NCBI RefSeq assembly: GCF_000967195.1
Contig: NZ_KQ033871.1
Span: 1,113,828-1,177,827 of the forward strand
Direction: 5' to 3'
DNA: 64,000 bases
DNA from: Lactobacillus kullabergensis
GTDB taxonomy: Bacteria; Bacillota; Bacilli; Lactobacillales; Lactobacillaceae
A program made the translations under genes and the position numbers. Every line of letters begins with the position of its first letter. Position 1 is the first letter of the stretch. Below are positions 53,557 through 62,754 of the stretch, piece after piece. The notes beneath the pieces were generated by a model, which worked only from the letters and a program-made list of their open reading frames with translations, searched no databases and was not told where the DNA came from.

Positions 53557-54243
53557 CTAATTGAGCTTACCTAGAGCTGTTTTTGCAGCTTCTTGTTCAG
53601 CGGCTTTTTTATTGTGACCTTGTCCCTTAGACAATACTTTCCCATTCACAACTAGCTGGACAGTAAAACTGGAAGGCATTTGTTCTTCTTTTAAAACTTC
53701 ATACTCAATCTTAACAGGCCCATCTTGTTGCAACAATTCTTGTAAGTCTGTTTTGTAATCTCTTGAAGCATCGAATTTGCCAGCATCAATTAACGGATAT
53801 ACTGTTAAACTTAAAAAATGCTCGACTGCTTCCATGCCTTGATCAAGAAAAAGCGCACCGTTAAAAGCCTCAAAAACATCTTCTAAAAGAGTTTTTCGAG
53901 AACGTGCACCTGCTTTTTCCTCACCATGACCTAGATTAATCTCAGCCGGGAAACCAAATTTTTGAGCAAATTCTGCAAATCCTTCAGTATCAACGATATT
54001 TGATCGCATTCTAGTTAATTCGCCTTCATTTAGATTTCTAAAATTACGGTAGAGATAATCAGAAATTGCTAATTCCAAAACTGCATCCCCCAAGAATTCC
54101 AGTTTTTCATAATCCCGAACACCATCTTCAGGGTGTTCATTAGCATAAGAAGAATGAGTAAAAGCCTCTTCTAATAGTTTAGGATTGTTAAATCTAATTT
54201 TGTATTTTGTATCTAATCGTTTAATGAATTTGGTACTGACCAT
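53557..54243 (-). CDS. rnc: ribonuclease III
   Basis: Double-strand-specific endoribonuclease for rRNA and small-RNA processing. Of 228 residues, the nuclease domain has YEKLEFLGDAVLELAISDYLY (signature) and KTLLEDVFEAFNGALFLD. A C-terminal double-strand RNA-binding domain follows, ending KGQGHNKKAAEQEAAKTALGKL. AAGGAG precedes the ATG. First gene of rnc-smc-ftsY. Confidence 0.98.
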   Translation of the reverse strand: MVSTKFIKRLDTKYKIRFNNPKLLEEAFTHSSYANEHPEDGVRDYEKLEFLGDAVLELAISDYLYRNFRNLNEGELTRMRSNIVDTEGFAEFAQKFGFPAEINLGHGEEKAGARSRKTLLEDVFEAFNGALFLDQGMEAVEHFLSLTVYPLIDAGKFDASRDYKTDLQELLQQDGPVKIEYEVLKEEQMPSSFTVQLVVNGKVLSKGQGHNKKAAEQEAAKTALGKLN

Positions 54244-54267
54244 TTTTTCAACTCCTTAACAATCTAA

Positions 54268-54276
54268 ATTATACCA
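54268..54276 (-). promoter_or_regulatory. extended -10 of the rnc-smc-ftsY promoter
   Basis: TGGTATAAT on the minus strand is a full extended -10, about 25 nt before the rnc start. No good -35 is seen. Confidence 0.6.
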
Positions 54277-54288
54277 GTTTTTAGCGTT

Positions 54289-54328
54289 AAAAAAGAAAAC
54301 TATTGTCCTCAAATGACAATAGTTTTCT
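54289..54328 (-). terminator. terminator of oppA copy 1
   Basis: A 14-bp perfect stem AGAAAACTATTGTC/GACAATAGTTTTCT with a 7-nt loop and TTTTTT on the minus strand. Confidence 0.93.
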
Positions 54329-54349
54329 AATTTACATTATCAAATAACT

Positions 54350-56122
54350 TTATTTAATATAACCGACTTTGTACCATATTGGGTGACCGTTATTTGTTTC
54401 AGAAGGTTTTAGTGATAAACCAGTTAATTTATTATTAACCGCTTTAATTTTATATGCATTAAAAACAGGTATGACATAAGCCTGGTCAAACATATACTGT
54501 TGCCATTCATGAAATTTTTCAACACGATATTTATGGTTAAATGCTTTAGCAGAGTCAATTTCTTTAATCAATTTATTATTTTCCGGAGTAACAAACCTAG
54601 TATAGTTAGCGGGGCCACCTTCACTATACAATCCATTGGGTGATGGTTCCGTGGAAAGACCCCATGCTCCTAGGAACATGTCTACTTGAGGATTATCGTT
54701 TTGAACTTTATCATAAAATGAGTTACGTTCTGTCAATCGACCATTTAAAAGACCTACATTTAGCCCAATTTTATGCCACTGCTGCAAGTAATTTTGTATA
54801 ATTGGTCCTTGTGTAGCATCACCCGACATGGCTAAAAAGTTAATTTTTAGAGGTTTACCATTGGGCTGAACGCGCCATTTGCCTTTTTTCTTATAACCAG
54901 CCTTATCTAATAGTTCATTAGCCTTTTTTAAGTTATAAGAAAATCCTTTAACATTTTTATTATATACATCACCATATTGCTTTGGTATTAATGTTGGAAT
55001 CCTGAAACTCAGATTATTATTATACCGCTTATTGACATCCTCTACATTCATCGCATACCCAATAGCTTGCCTTAAGGCTTTATTATTCATTTTACTATGA
55101 GGATTCATAACATTTTTACCTTTTTTAGCGTCAAACTTGCCGACCTTAAATCCTAGGTATGAGTAATATAAAGGAATTTCTGCAATAAATCTCACATCTT
55201 TAGTATCTTTTACTTGTTTCCACTGAGCATTAATAACTTGAGCAATATCAAACTTATGTGATTTAATTGCCTGAGAAGTTGAATTAGGAGAAACAACTTG
55301 GTAAATAATTTTATCCAGTTTTGGTTTGCCTTGCCAATAGTATTTGTTTGGTACCCATGTAGCTGACTGTCCACGAACTAGTTTATCTAACTTATAAGGT
55401 CCAAAATACATTGGTCTTTTTCTAACTTTATCTGAGGATTCGAGCTTGCTAAAAGGTACATCCTTTAAATAGTGATATGGTGAAGCTGATTCCCAATAAT
55501 AGTCATTACCACTAAAGGCCATTCCTGGTGTCATATAGGAAAAATGCAATATCATTTTGCGACCATTATCACCGTCCGGCAATTCAATTCCTGAAATTTT
55601 TTTAGCTTTGCCCTCATGATATTCTTTCATTCCTTTCAGAACTTCCATTTTAGTAGAATATCTTTGAGCTTTAGTATTTTTATTAGCCAATATTTCATAT
55701 GGATATGCCATATCCTTAGCAACTACTTGTTTGCCGTCTGACCACTTAACACCTTTTTTGATTGTAATAGTAATAGTTTTGTTTTTTTGATCCAGCCTCA
55801 TTGTTGCCGGGCCTTTATCATTTATTTTGTAGTTATCATCTGTATAAAACAAAGATTCTTCACCTGGCGAAGCAACATCTGCATCAGTCGCAGTTACGCT
55901 TAATTCATCAGTAAATATTCCTGTAAAAGGCGTATCTGTTTCAACGGCAACTCTAACAGTTCCTCCTTGCTTTGTTTCCTTTTTTGGCAAAGCATTTGGA
56001 AATTTACTTGCTTCCTTCGAACTGTCCTCATTATTGCTTTTATTTCCTTTATTACAACCAACCAGAGCCATGGCGCATGTGGCTATAATACCGATGGAGC
56101 ATAAAAAATTTTTTTCTTTCAT
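54350..56122 (-). CDS. oppA: oligopeptide-binding lipoprotein OppA, copy 1
   Basis: Extracellular, lipid-anchored peptide-binding subunit of the Opp ABC importer. The 590-residue protein has a signal peptide with lipobox ALVGC and lipidation Cys23, followed by the SBP_bac_5 fold (KGVKWSDGKQVVAKDMAYPYE, MTPGMAFSGNDYYWESASPYHYL, QAIGYAMNVEDVNKRY). I start at ATG 56120-56122 with AAGGAG; the frame extends 20 codons upstream. It aligns end to end with the two other copies here. It is separated from copy 2 by a broken transposase and has its own terminator and possible promoter. Confidence 0.95.
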   Translation of the reverse strand: MKEKNFLCSIGIIATCAMALVGCNKGNKSNNEDSSKEASKFPNALPKKETKQGGTVRVAVETDTPFTGIFTDELSVTATDADVASPGEESLFYTDDNYKINDKGPATMRLDQKNKTITITIKKGVKWSDGKQVVAKDMAYPYEILANKNTKAQRYSTKMEVLKGMKEYHEGKAKKISGIELPDGDNGRKMILHFSYMTPGMAFSGNDYYWESASPYHYLKDVPFSKLESSDKVRKRPMYFGPYKLDKLVRGQSATWVPNKYYWQGKPKLDKIIYQVVSPNSTSQAIKSHKFDIAQVINAQWKQVKDTKDVRFIAEIPLYYSYLGFKVGKFDAKKGKNVMNPHSKMNNKALRQAIGYAMNVEDVNKRYNNNLSFRIPTLIPKQYGDVYNKNVKGFSYNLKKANELLDKAGYKKKGKWRVQPNGKPLKINFLAMSGDATQGPIIQNYLQQWHKIGLNVGLLNGRLTERNSFYDKVQNDNPQVDMFLGAWGLSTEPSPNGLYSEGGPANYTRFVTPENNKLIKEIDSAKAFNHKYRVEKFHEWQQYMFDQAYVIPVFNAYKIKAVNNKLTGLSLKPSETNNGHPIWYKVGYIK

Positions 56123-56153
56123 CTTTCTTCTCTCCTTACAAAAGTACAAACAC

Positions 56154-56182
56154 GATTTAAAACCTAAATAAAATAATAACAA
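56154..56182 (-). promoter_or_regulatory. candidate promoter of oppA copy 1
   Basis: On the minus strand, TTGTTA (56177-56182), 17 nt, TAAATC (56154-56159). It lies between a terminator hairpin (56264-56286) and the gene. Confidence 0.35.
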
Positions 56183-56256
56183 AAAAGATTAGAAAAACAA
56201 AGGCTTTATTAATTATTAATTAAAATTTTATACAAAATACCATTATTTTTTAGCAA

Positions 56257-56286
56257 AAATAAAAATCAAGTTTAAGAAACTTGATT
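56257..56286 (-). terminator. terminator hairpin upstream of oppA copy 1
   Basis: A 10-bp stem AATCAAGTTT/AAACTTGATT with a 3-nt loop, then TTTATTTTTGC on the minus strand. It would stop readthrough from the transposase relic or oppA copy 2. Confidence 0.75.
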
Positions 56287-56385
56287 AGCTCTATAATTTA
56301 TCCTGACTTATCCATGTGTAAGCTGTTAATTAGTTTTCTGTTGTATTAAAAAGAAGAGCATAGCATGCGTGCGTAGATCACCAAT

Positions 56386-56701
56386 GTCTACAACATGCTT
56401 CAGATGTTTTATGAAGCTTTAGCTACCAAAGATCTGCAGTCAAAAAAGTCATTCATGCTAAAGAAGATATTTGCTGGCAAATGTTCCAAACACTGCTCAC
56501 TTTTAAGCATAATCTAAGAGCAGTAACTAACAGGATAACATCGAATTATTCCAGCAGTTGCTTAGAAGGCTTTAATCGCAAAGTCAAACAAATTGAGTGT
56601 ACAGCTTTTGGCTACGCCAATTTTCCAATCTGCTATCCAGGATTAGATTGGCAGAAAACAAGGTAAAAGAAAAAGAACCAAGCAGTTTATTTGCTGCTTG
56701 A
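56386..56701 (+). pseudogene. broken C-terminal fragment of an ISL3-family transposase
   Basis: Three plus-strand reading frames together give the end of an ISL3-family transposase. About 56386-56430 reads VYNMLQMFYEALATKDLQ. About 56440-56625 reads VIHAKEDICWQMFQTLLTF, then ITSNYSSSCLEGFNRKVKQI and ECTAFGYANF. About 56627-56701 reads NLLSRIRLAENKVKEKEPSS and then LFAA and a stop. LEGFNRKVKQIE-x-TAFGYANF is the recognisable C-terminal motif. The last frameshift fits loss of one T in the run before 56625. The catalytic core is missing. Confidence 0.75.
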
Positions 56702-56703
56702 TT
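56666..56703 (-). terminator. terminator of oppA copy 2, inside the transposase relic
   Basis: A 10-bp stem AATCAAGCAG/CTGCTTGGTT (one G-U pair) with an 8-nt loop, then CTTTTTCTTTT on the minus strand. It overlaps the end of the transposase relic. Confidence 0.65.
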
Positions 56704-56774
56704 CTCCTCATTTAATCTTTGTTAACAGAATTTGACAAAAAGCCAGTTTTCTAATCTACTTTGGTAAATATCTT

Positions 56775-58544
56775 TTATTTAGTGTAAGCAACTTTATACC
56801 AAAGTGGGTGTCCGTTGTTTTGCTGTGATGCATTTTGTGAATAGCCAGTAAGCTTACTGTTGACTGCATCAATTTGGTATGCGTTAAATACAGGAACAAC
56901 AAAAGCTTGATCAAACATATATTTTTGCCATTCGTGGAATTTGTTGACACGGTATTCATGGTTAAATGCCTTTTGAGAGTCCATTTCCTTGATTAACTTC
57001 GTGTTTTCAGGTGTTACAAAACGGGAATAATTGGACATTGTACCTTCACCGTACATTTGTTCCTGGGAAGGCTCTGTTGAAAGACCCCAAGCTGCCATGA
57101 ACATATCAACATCCGGTGAATCGTGTTGCACTTTATCATAAAATGAATTAAATTCAGTCAGTCTTCCACCAACTAATTTAACATTCAGGCCAATCTTATT
57201 CCATTGTTCAATATAATTTTGCATTATTGGTTGTTGAATAGAAGTACCAGACATTGCCATGAAGTGAATAGTTAACGGTTTACCATTAGGTTGTACACGC
57301 CATTTTCCTTTCTTCTTATAACCAGCTTTATCTAGAATTTGATTTGCTTTCTTAAGGTTGTAAGTATACCCTTTAATGTTTTTATTAAAATAGTCACCAA
57401 ATTGTGCTGGAATCAAAGTCGGAATCTGGAAACTTAAACCGTCAGTATAATGCTTGTACACAGCATCAGTATTCATTGCATAAGCCATAGCTTGACGTAA
57501 TGATTTATTATTCATTTTGGCATGAGGATTCATTACATTCTTTGATTTTTTATTGTCCCACTTACCAACTTTAAATGCCAAATAACTATAATATAAAGGA
57601 ATCTTAGCGACAAATGTCACATCTTTAGTATCCTTAACTTCTTTCCATTGACTATTAGTAACTCTGGTGATATCAAATTTATGATTCTTAATTGCTTGCG
57701 AAGCGGAATTTGGTGAAACCACCTGGTAAACTATTTTGTCTAATTTAGGTTGACCGCGCCAATAATACTTATTCGGTACCCAAGTAACTGATTGACCACG
57801 AACAATTTTTTCGAGTTTATAAGGACCAAAGAACAACGGCTTTTTTCTCAATTTATCAGATGATTCTAATTTTGCAAAAGGAATATCTTTTAAATAGTGG
57901 TAGGGAGCAGCTGATTCCCAAATGTAGCCATTACCACTATAATACATACCAGGCTTAAGTTCTTTGCAATGTAAAACTACGACTCGTCCATCTGGACCAT
58001 CAGGCATTTCAATTCCCGAAATGGTTTTTGCTTTACCTTCATGATACTCTTTCATACCATTAATAATATTGAACTGGCTTGCATATCTTTGGGAATTTGT
58101 TGCTTTATTAGCAATAATTTCATATGCAAACTCAACATCTTTTGCAGTAACTTGTTTACCGTCTGACCATTTAACACCTTTTTTAACAGTAATAGTAGCA
58201 GTATTTGCTTTGCGATCAAGTTTGAGAGTAGCAGGACCTTTATCGTTTATTTTATAATGGTTATCGGTGTCAAACAATGATTCCTGACCTGGACTTGAAA
58301 CATCTGCGCTTGGTTGATCCATTTGCAATTCTTCATTGAAGACTCCAGTAAATGGTGTATTAGTTACTTCTGCAACTTTAATTGTTCCACCCTTTTTAGC
58401 AGTCTTAACTGGGGTTTGAACTGGAAACTTGCTGGCAGTTTTAGCCCCTTCATTACTAGTAGTGTTGTTCTTTCCACAAGCTGCTAAAGCTAATGCAGCT
58501 GTTGATACAATACCAACTGAAGCCCAAATTTTTCTTGTTCTCAT
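56775..58544 (-). CDS. oppA: oligopeptide-binding lipoprotein OppA, copy 2
   Basis: Second OppA paralogue, 589 residues. Signal peptide MRTRKIWASVGIVSTAALAL followed by AAC, with lipidation Cys23. The mature region starts with a Ser/Thr/Asn linker and then the SBP_bac_5 domain (KGGTIKVAEVTNTPFTGVFNEE, KGVKWSDGKQVTAKDVEFAYE, RRGQ-type peptide-site segments). ATG 58542-58544 with AAGGAG is the start; six upstream residues of the frame are dropped. It probably differs from its neighbours in peptide preference. The upstream gap of 250 bp is very AT-rich and contains only weak promoter matches. Confidence 0.95.
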   Translation of the reverse strand: MRTRKIWASVGIVSTAALALAACGKNNTTSNEGAKTASKFPVQTPVKTAKKGGTIKVAEVTNTPFTGVFNEELQMDQPSADVSSPGQESLFDTDNHYKINDKGPATLKLDRKANTATITVKKGVKWSDGKQVTAKDVEFAYEIIANKATNSQRYASQFNIINGMKEYHEGKAKTISGIEMPDGPDGRVVVLHCKELKPGMYYSGNGYIWESAAPYHYLKDIPFAKLESSDKLRKKPLFFGPYKLEKIVRGQSVTWVPNKYYWRGQPKLDKIVYQVVSPNSASQAIKNHKFDITRVTNSQWKEVKDTKDVTFVAKIPLYYSYLAFKVGKWDNKKSKNVMNPHAKMNNKSLRQAMAYAMNTDAVYKHYTDGLSFQIPTLIPAQFGDYFNKNIKGYTYNLKKANQILDKAGYKKKGKWRVQPNGKPLTIHFMAMSGTSIQQPIMQNYIEQWNKIGLNVKLVGGRLTEFNSFYDKVQHDSPDVDMFMAAWGLSTEPSQEQMYGEGTMSNYSRFVTPENTKLIKEMDSQKAFNHEYRVNKFHEWQKYMFDQAFVVPVFNAYQIDAVNSKLTGYSQNASQQNNGHPLWYKVAYTK

Positions 58545-58740
58545 AATACATGTCTCCTTCATAATACAAAGTTAATAGTATTTTGGAATCAAGTTAACAG
58601 ATAAATATTAGCATTTATCATTAAAATTGCAAGGCTAAAATTGTCTCTAATACTATATAAACATATAATATTTGAAAAGATAAATAATTTTATCAAAAGA
58701 GTATTTTAGTACTATTACAATCAAATTTAACTAAAAATCA

Positions 58741-58782
58741 AAAAAAAAAACTAATTGCGTTATTTTCGCAATTAGTTTTTTT
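58741..58782 (-). terminator. terminator of oppA copy 3
   Basis: A 14-bp perfect stem AAAAACTAATTGCG/CGCAATTAGTTTTT with a 7-nt loop and a long T-run on the minus strand, just after the stop. Confidence 0.93.
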
Positions 58783-58797
58783 CTAATTAAATATTAA

Positions 58798-60561
58798 CTA
58801 TTTTTTGTAGCCAACTTCATACCAAAGAGAATTACCATGAGTAGGTTTAAGACTGTATCCAGTTAACTTGTTATTAACTGCTGTGATAGCATAACTATTC
58901 TTAGTAGGAATAATGAATGCTTGATCAAACATATATTTTTGCCATTCATGGAATTTCTCTACACGATACTTATGATTGAAAGCTTTTTGAGAGTCAAGTG
59001 AACTCAATAATTTGGTTTGTTCTGGAGTCACAAAACGTTGATAGTTGAATGGTGAACCTTCAGCAAACATGTCAGCAGGAGATGGTTCTGATGACATACT
59101 CCAACCTGCCATAAACATGTCGACAGAAGGATCGTCGCTTTTAATCTTATCAAAGAAAGAGTTAGCTTCTGCCAAACGACCACCAACTAAGGAAACATTC
59201 AAACCAATTTTATGCCATTGTTGAATGTAGTTTTGAATGATTGGACCTCTAGTGGCATCGCCTCCAGCAGCCAAAAGTTGAATTTTAAGGGGCTTACCAT
59301 TAGGTTGTACACGCCATTTGCCTTTCTTCTTATAACCAGCTTTATCCAGCAATTGATTTGCTTTCTTTAAATTGTATGTATAGCCTTTGATATCGCTATT
59401 ATGGTAATCACCAAACTGTGGTGGAATTAATGTCGTTACATGGAAGGTCAAGCCACCAGTATATTTCTTATATACAGAAGAAATATTCATGGCATATCCA
59501 ATAGCTTGTCTAAGAGACTTGTTATTCATCTTAGCGTTTTTATTCATGACATTCTTGCTGTGCTTTGCATCCCATTTACCAACTTTAAAGCCAAGATAAC
59601 TATATTGTAGCGGAATTTTAGCTACAAAATTTACACCTTTGGTGTCTTTAACTTGTTTCCATTGTGTGTTAATAACATCAGCTATATCAAATTTATGGCT
59701 CTTGATTGCTTGAGAAGTTGAGTTCGAAGAAACAACTTGTGAAACTACTTTATCTAATTTTGGTTTGCCACGCCAGTAGTACTTATTAGGAACCCAAGTT
59801 ACTGACTGACCTCTTACAACCTTAGAAACTTGATAAGGACCAAAATAAAGAGGTTTCTTTCTAATCTTATCAGATGAATTTAATTTGCTGAAAGGAACAT
59901 CCTTTAAATAGTGGTAAGGAGCTACTGCTTCCCAAACATAGCCGTTACCGCTGTTATACATTCCTGGCTTTAATTCCTTAAAGTGTAAAACAGCTGTTCT
60001 GCCATTCTCACCGTCAGGCATTTCAAACCCAGAAATTGTTTTAGATTTTCCTTCATGGTACTCTTCAAGTCCCTTTAAAAATGCAAGTTGACTTGTATAT
60101 CTTTGAGATTGAGTAGCCTTGTTAGCAATAATTTCATATGCATACTCATAATCTTTAGCAGTTACCTGCTTACCATCTGACCATTTAACACCCTTTTTAA
60201 TGGTAACAGTCACTGTCTTGTCCTTTTTATTAATTTTCATTGTGGCAGGACCCTTATCATTAATCTGATAAGTATCATTTACATCAAATAATGATTCGGC
60301 ACCTGGAGCAACAACATCAGAGTCAGTTTTAGTAGTGGACAATTCTTCAGAGAAAATACCGGTGAAGGGTGAATCACTTTCTATAGCTAATTTAACTGTT
60401 CCACCTTGTTTAGTTTCCTTTTTAGGTACTTCAATTGGAAACTTACTTGCTTTTTTAGCTTCATTTGTGTTGCCGTTATCTGCACTTTTACCACATGCAA
60501 CTAACGATAACGCAGCAGCAGTTATGACTCCCACAGAGCCTAATAATTTCTTACTTTTCAT
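58798..60561 (-). CDS. oppA: oligopeptide-binding lipoprotein OppA, copy 3
   Basis: Third OppA paralogue, 587 residues, nearest the permease genes. Signal peptide MKSKKLLGSVGVITAAALSL then VAC, with lipidation Cys23. The SBP_bac_5 domain contains KQGGTVKLAIESDSPFTGIFSEE and KGVKWSDGKQVTAKDYEYAYE. ATG 60559-60561 with AAAGGAG is the start; seven upstream residues are dropped. A hairpin at 60793-60832 separates it from oppC, so it is probably transcribed partly on its own. Confidence 0.95.
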   Translation of the reverse strand: MKSKKLLGSVGVITAAALSLVACGKSADNGNTNEAKKASKFPIEVPKKETKQGGTVKLAIESDSPFTGIFSEELSTTKTDSDVVAPGAESLFDVNDTYQINDKGPATMKINKKDKTVTVTIKKGVKWSDGKQVTAKDYEYAYEIIANKATQSQRYTSQLAFLKGLEEYHEGKSKTISGFEMPDGENGRTAVLHFKELKPGMYNSGNGYVWEAVAPYHYLKDVPFSKLNSSDKIRKKPLYFGPYQVSKVVRGQSVTWVPNKYYWRGKPKLDKVVSQVVSSNSTSQAIKSHKFDIADVINTQWKQVKDTKGVNFVAKIPLQYSYLGFKVGKWDAKHSKNVMNKNAKMNNKSLRQAIGYAMNISSVYKKYTGGLTFHVTTLIPPQFGDYHNSDIKGYTYNLKKANQLLDKAGYKKKGKWRVQPNGKPLKIQLLAAGGDATRGPIIQNYIQQWHKIGLNVSLVGGRLAEANSFFDKIKSDDPSVDMFMAGWSMSSEPSPADMFAEGSPFNYQRFVTPEQTKLLSSLDSQKAFNHKYRVEKFHEWQKYMFDQAFIIPTKNSYAITAVNNKLTGYSLKPTHGNSLWYEVGYKK

Positions 60562-60858
60562 AGCCTTTAACTCCTTTATCATAGTAACTTAATGGCTTTT
60601 CTCAGAACAAGTTAATAATTTAATATTAACATATTAAATTAGAAAATCAATAGTAAAGTTAATTTAATGTTAATTTTATTCATATATATAAATAGCATTA
60701 TTTAATAAAAAATTTAGCTCACATAAAATATCAAAATCTTTCGAATTGCTTATATTTCCTAAATACATACTAGTTGCAAGTAAAATAAGTATAAAAAATC
60801 CCGAAACGAATAAATTCATTTTCAGGATTTTTATAATTAGTTTTATTTTAAAAGTTTA
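60562..60858. other. AT-rich gap between oppC and oppA copy 3
   Basis: 297 bp without a gene. It holds the oppC terminator (60793-60832) and several weak promoter matches for oppA copy 3, such as TTGATT, 16 nt, TAATAT on the minus strand near 60620-60650. AT-rich palindromic stretches are frequent, but no known operator was recognised. Confidence 0.5.
60793..60832 (-). terminator. terminator of oppDFBC
   Basis: Stem AAAAATCCTGAAA / TTTCGGGATTTTT on the minus strand (one G-U pair) with a T-run, after oppC. It may be leaky, giving excess oppA over the membrane subunits only if oppA also has its own promoter. Confidence 0.88.
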
Positions 60859-61779
60859 TCAATTTTCTCTTTGTCTAGCATCACCAGCACGTGATAATGC
60901 CCTTCCGACATAATTAATACTTAGAGAAATCACTAATAACAAGATTGTGGCAGGAAGCCAAAGCCAAGGTCGACTAACAACATTAACCGGATCATTTGCA
61001 AATCCAATTAACGTACCAAGAGAAGGAATAGTCGGCGGCAAGCCGTAGCCAATATATGATAACGTAGTTTCAATACCAATATTACCAGCAATAGTTAATA
61101 CAACGTCAATAATAATCATCGAGGTAATATTTGGTAATACTTCACGAAACATAATTTTAAGGTCTGAAGAACCAGAGGTTTTGGAAGCCAAAACGTAGTC
61201 TCTTTCTCTTTGTGACAGTATAAAAGCCCTAAAGTACCTTGCCGTTTTAGGCCAGCCAAAAAATGAAATTATTAGCACTAAATTCACTGGGGTATAATGA
61301 GGTATGACACTAACCAAGACTATTTCAATAGGCATGGCAGGTAAAACTTGAATGAAGTCTACTATTCTCATTATGACGGCATCAATATAACCACCGTAAT
61401 ATCCAGAAATTAATCCGACCAGAAGTCCGACTGATTCACAAATTACAGTAACTCCCAAACCAATGAGAATAGAATTGCGACTACCCATAATAAGAAGATT
61501 GGCTATATCACGACCACCATCATCAGTTCCAAGAAAATGACCGGCTGTTCCCCAACTGTAATAAGCATCAATTATATTTGTTTCAGAAACTTTATCAGCA
61601 TTTAAAAACAGAGATCCTCCGAAAGTCAATAATAGGATCAGAACAATTAATATAAAAGCTGTTAACGCAATTTTATCCTTCACAACTTCTCTTACAATCA
61701 CTCTGAACCCTGAAGTTGGAGAAGAAACTTTCTCTTTTTTAGCCTTTTTAGTTAAAGTACCTTTTTTATTCTCAGTCAT
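60859..61779 (-). CDS. oppC: oligopeptide ABC transporter permease OppC
   Basis: One of two membrane subunits of the Opp importer. 306 residues: a charged, cytoplasmic N-terminus, then about six membrane helices and the BPD_transp_1 coupling loop (KTSGSSDLKIMFREVLPNITSMI). AGAGGAG precedes the ATG. It follows oppB by 13 nt, in the order oppD-F-B-C. Confidence 0.97.
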   Translation of the reverse strand: MTENKKGTLTKKAKKEKVSSPTSGFRVIVREVVKDKIALTAFILIVLILLLTFGGSLFLNADKVSETNIIDAYYSWGTAGHFLGTDDGGRDIANLLIMGSRNSILIGLGVTVICESVGLLVGLISGYYGGYIDAVIMRIVDFIQVLPAMPIEIVLVSVIPHYTPVNLVLIISFFGWPKTARYFRAFILSQRERDYVLASKTSGSSDLKIMFREVLPNITSMIIIDVVLTIAGNIGIETTLSYIGYGLPPTIPSLGTLIGFANDPVNVVSRPWLWLPATILLLVISLSINYVGRALSRAGDARQREN

Positions 61780-61792
61780 ATGTTTCTCCTCT

Positions 61793-62752
61793 TTACTTTA
61801 TTCTAATCCTTGGATCAACGATACTCATGATAATATCAGACAATAAATTACCAAGCAACGTTAAAAAGCCAAATATCAATATTAAAGCTGTTAAAGTGGT
61901 GTAATCACGTTGACCAATTGAATCCAGGAATAGTTTACCCATGCCAGGATAACTGAAAACCGATTCTACAATCATGGATCCACTGAGAAGTCCAGTTATC
62001 ACAGTACCAAAAGAAGATGCAATTGGTAAAAGGGAGTTACGTAAAATGTGTTTATTGAAAACAACTTTTTCTGGCACACCCTTACTATGTGCTGTACGAA
62101 CATAATCTTCAACTTTGTTATCTACAATTCCCGTCCTTAAATATTGAACTACAGATGTTGTAGTTATCAATGCAACTAGTGTACCTGGTAAAATAATATG
62201 ATAAATTTCACTACCCAAAGTACCCCAAAATCCGGATGCATTTGGTGAAATTGAACCTGAGATTGGGAACCAGCCCAAAGTAAAACCAAATAACCATATT
62301 CCTAGTATATAGAAAACAAAAGGAGGAACAGCCAAGGTAATATAATTAAAAATTTGAACAGCTTGATCTTGCCACTCATCTTGGTGACGACCAGCACTAA
62401 TACCCATAGGGATGGCAATAGAATAACTGATTATAGTAGAAAATAAAGATAACCAAAAAGTATTCACAGCCCGATCTGCAATTAATGAAGTAACAGGTAC
62501 ATGCTGAATATAGCTTGTACCCAAGTCTCCTTTGAAAAGATTGCCAACCCAACGCGCATACTGCACAGGTACAGGGTCATATAATCCAGCTGCTCTTTTT
62601 AACGCCTCAATTTGTTTAGGATCAGTATTTGGGTTAATTTGACCTGAAAATGGATCACCTGGCATCATTTTAGCTAAGAAAAAGACCAAAATACTTAAAA
62701 TAATCAATTGCGGGATCATAATTAAAATTCGTCTTAAGACCGTTTTCCACAT
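61793..62752 (-). CDS. oppB: oligopeptide ABC transporter permease OppB
   Basis: Second membrane subunit. The 319 residues start MWKTVLRRILIMIPQLIILS. They contain MPGDPFSG, the family's large periplasmic-type loop after the first helix, and the coupling helix EDYVRTAHSKGVPEKVVFNKHILRNSLLP. GGAGGGGG precedes the ATG, two bases after oppF. Confidence 0.97.
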   Translation of the reverse strand: MWKTVLRRILIMIPQLIILSILVFFLAKMMPGDPFSGQINPNTDPKQIEALKRAAGLYDPVPVQYARWVGNLFKGDLGTSYIQHVPVTSLIADRAVNTFWLSLFSTIISYSIAIPMGISAGRHQDEWQDQAVQIFNYITLAVPPFVFYILGIWLFGFTLGWFPISGSISPNASGFWGTLGSEIYHIILPGTLVALITTTSVVQYLRTGIVDNKVEDYVRTAHSKGVPEKVVFNKHILRNSLLPIASSFGTVITGLLSGSMIVESVFSYPGMGKLFLDSIGQRDYTTLTALILIFGFLTLLGNLLSDIIMSIVDPRIRIK

Positions 62753-62754
62753 GG

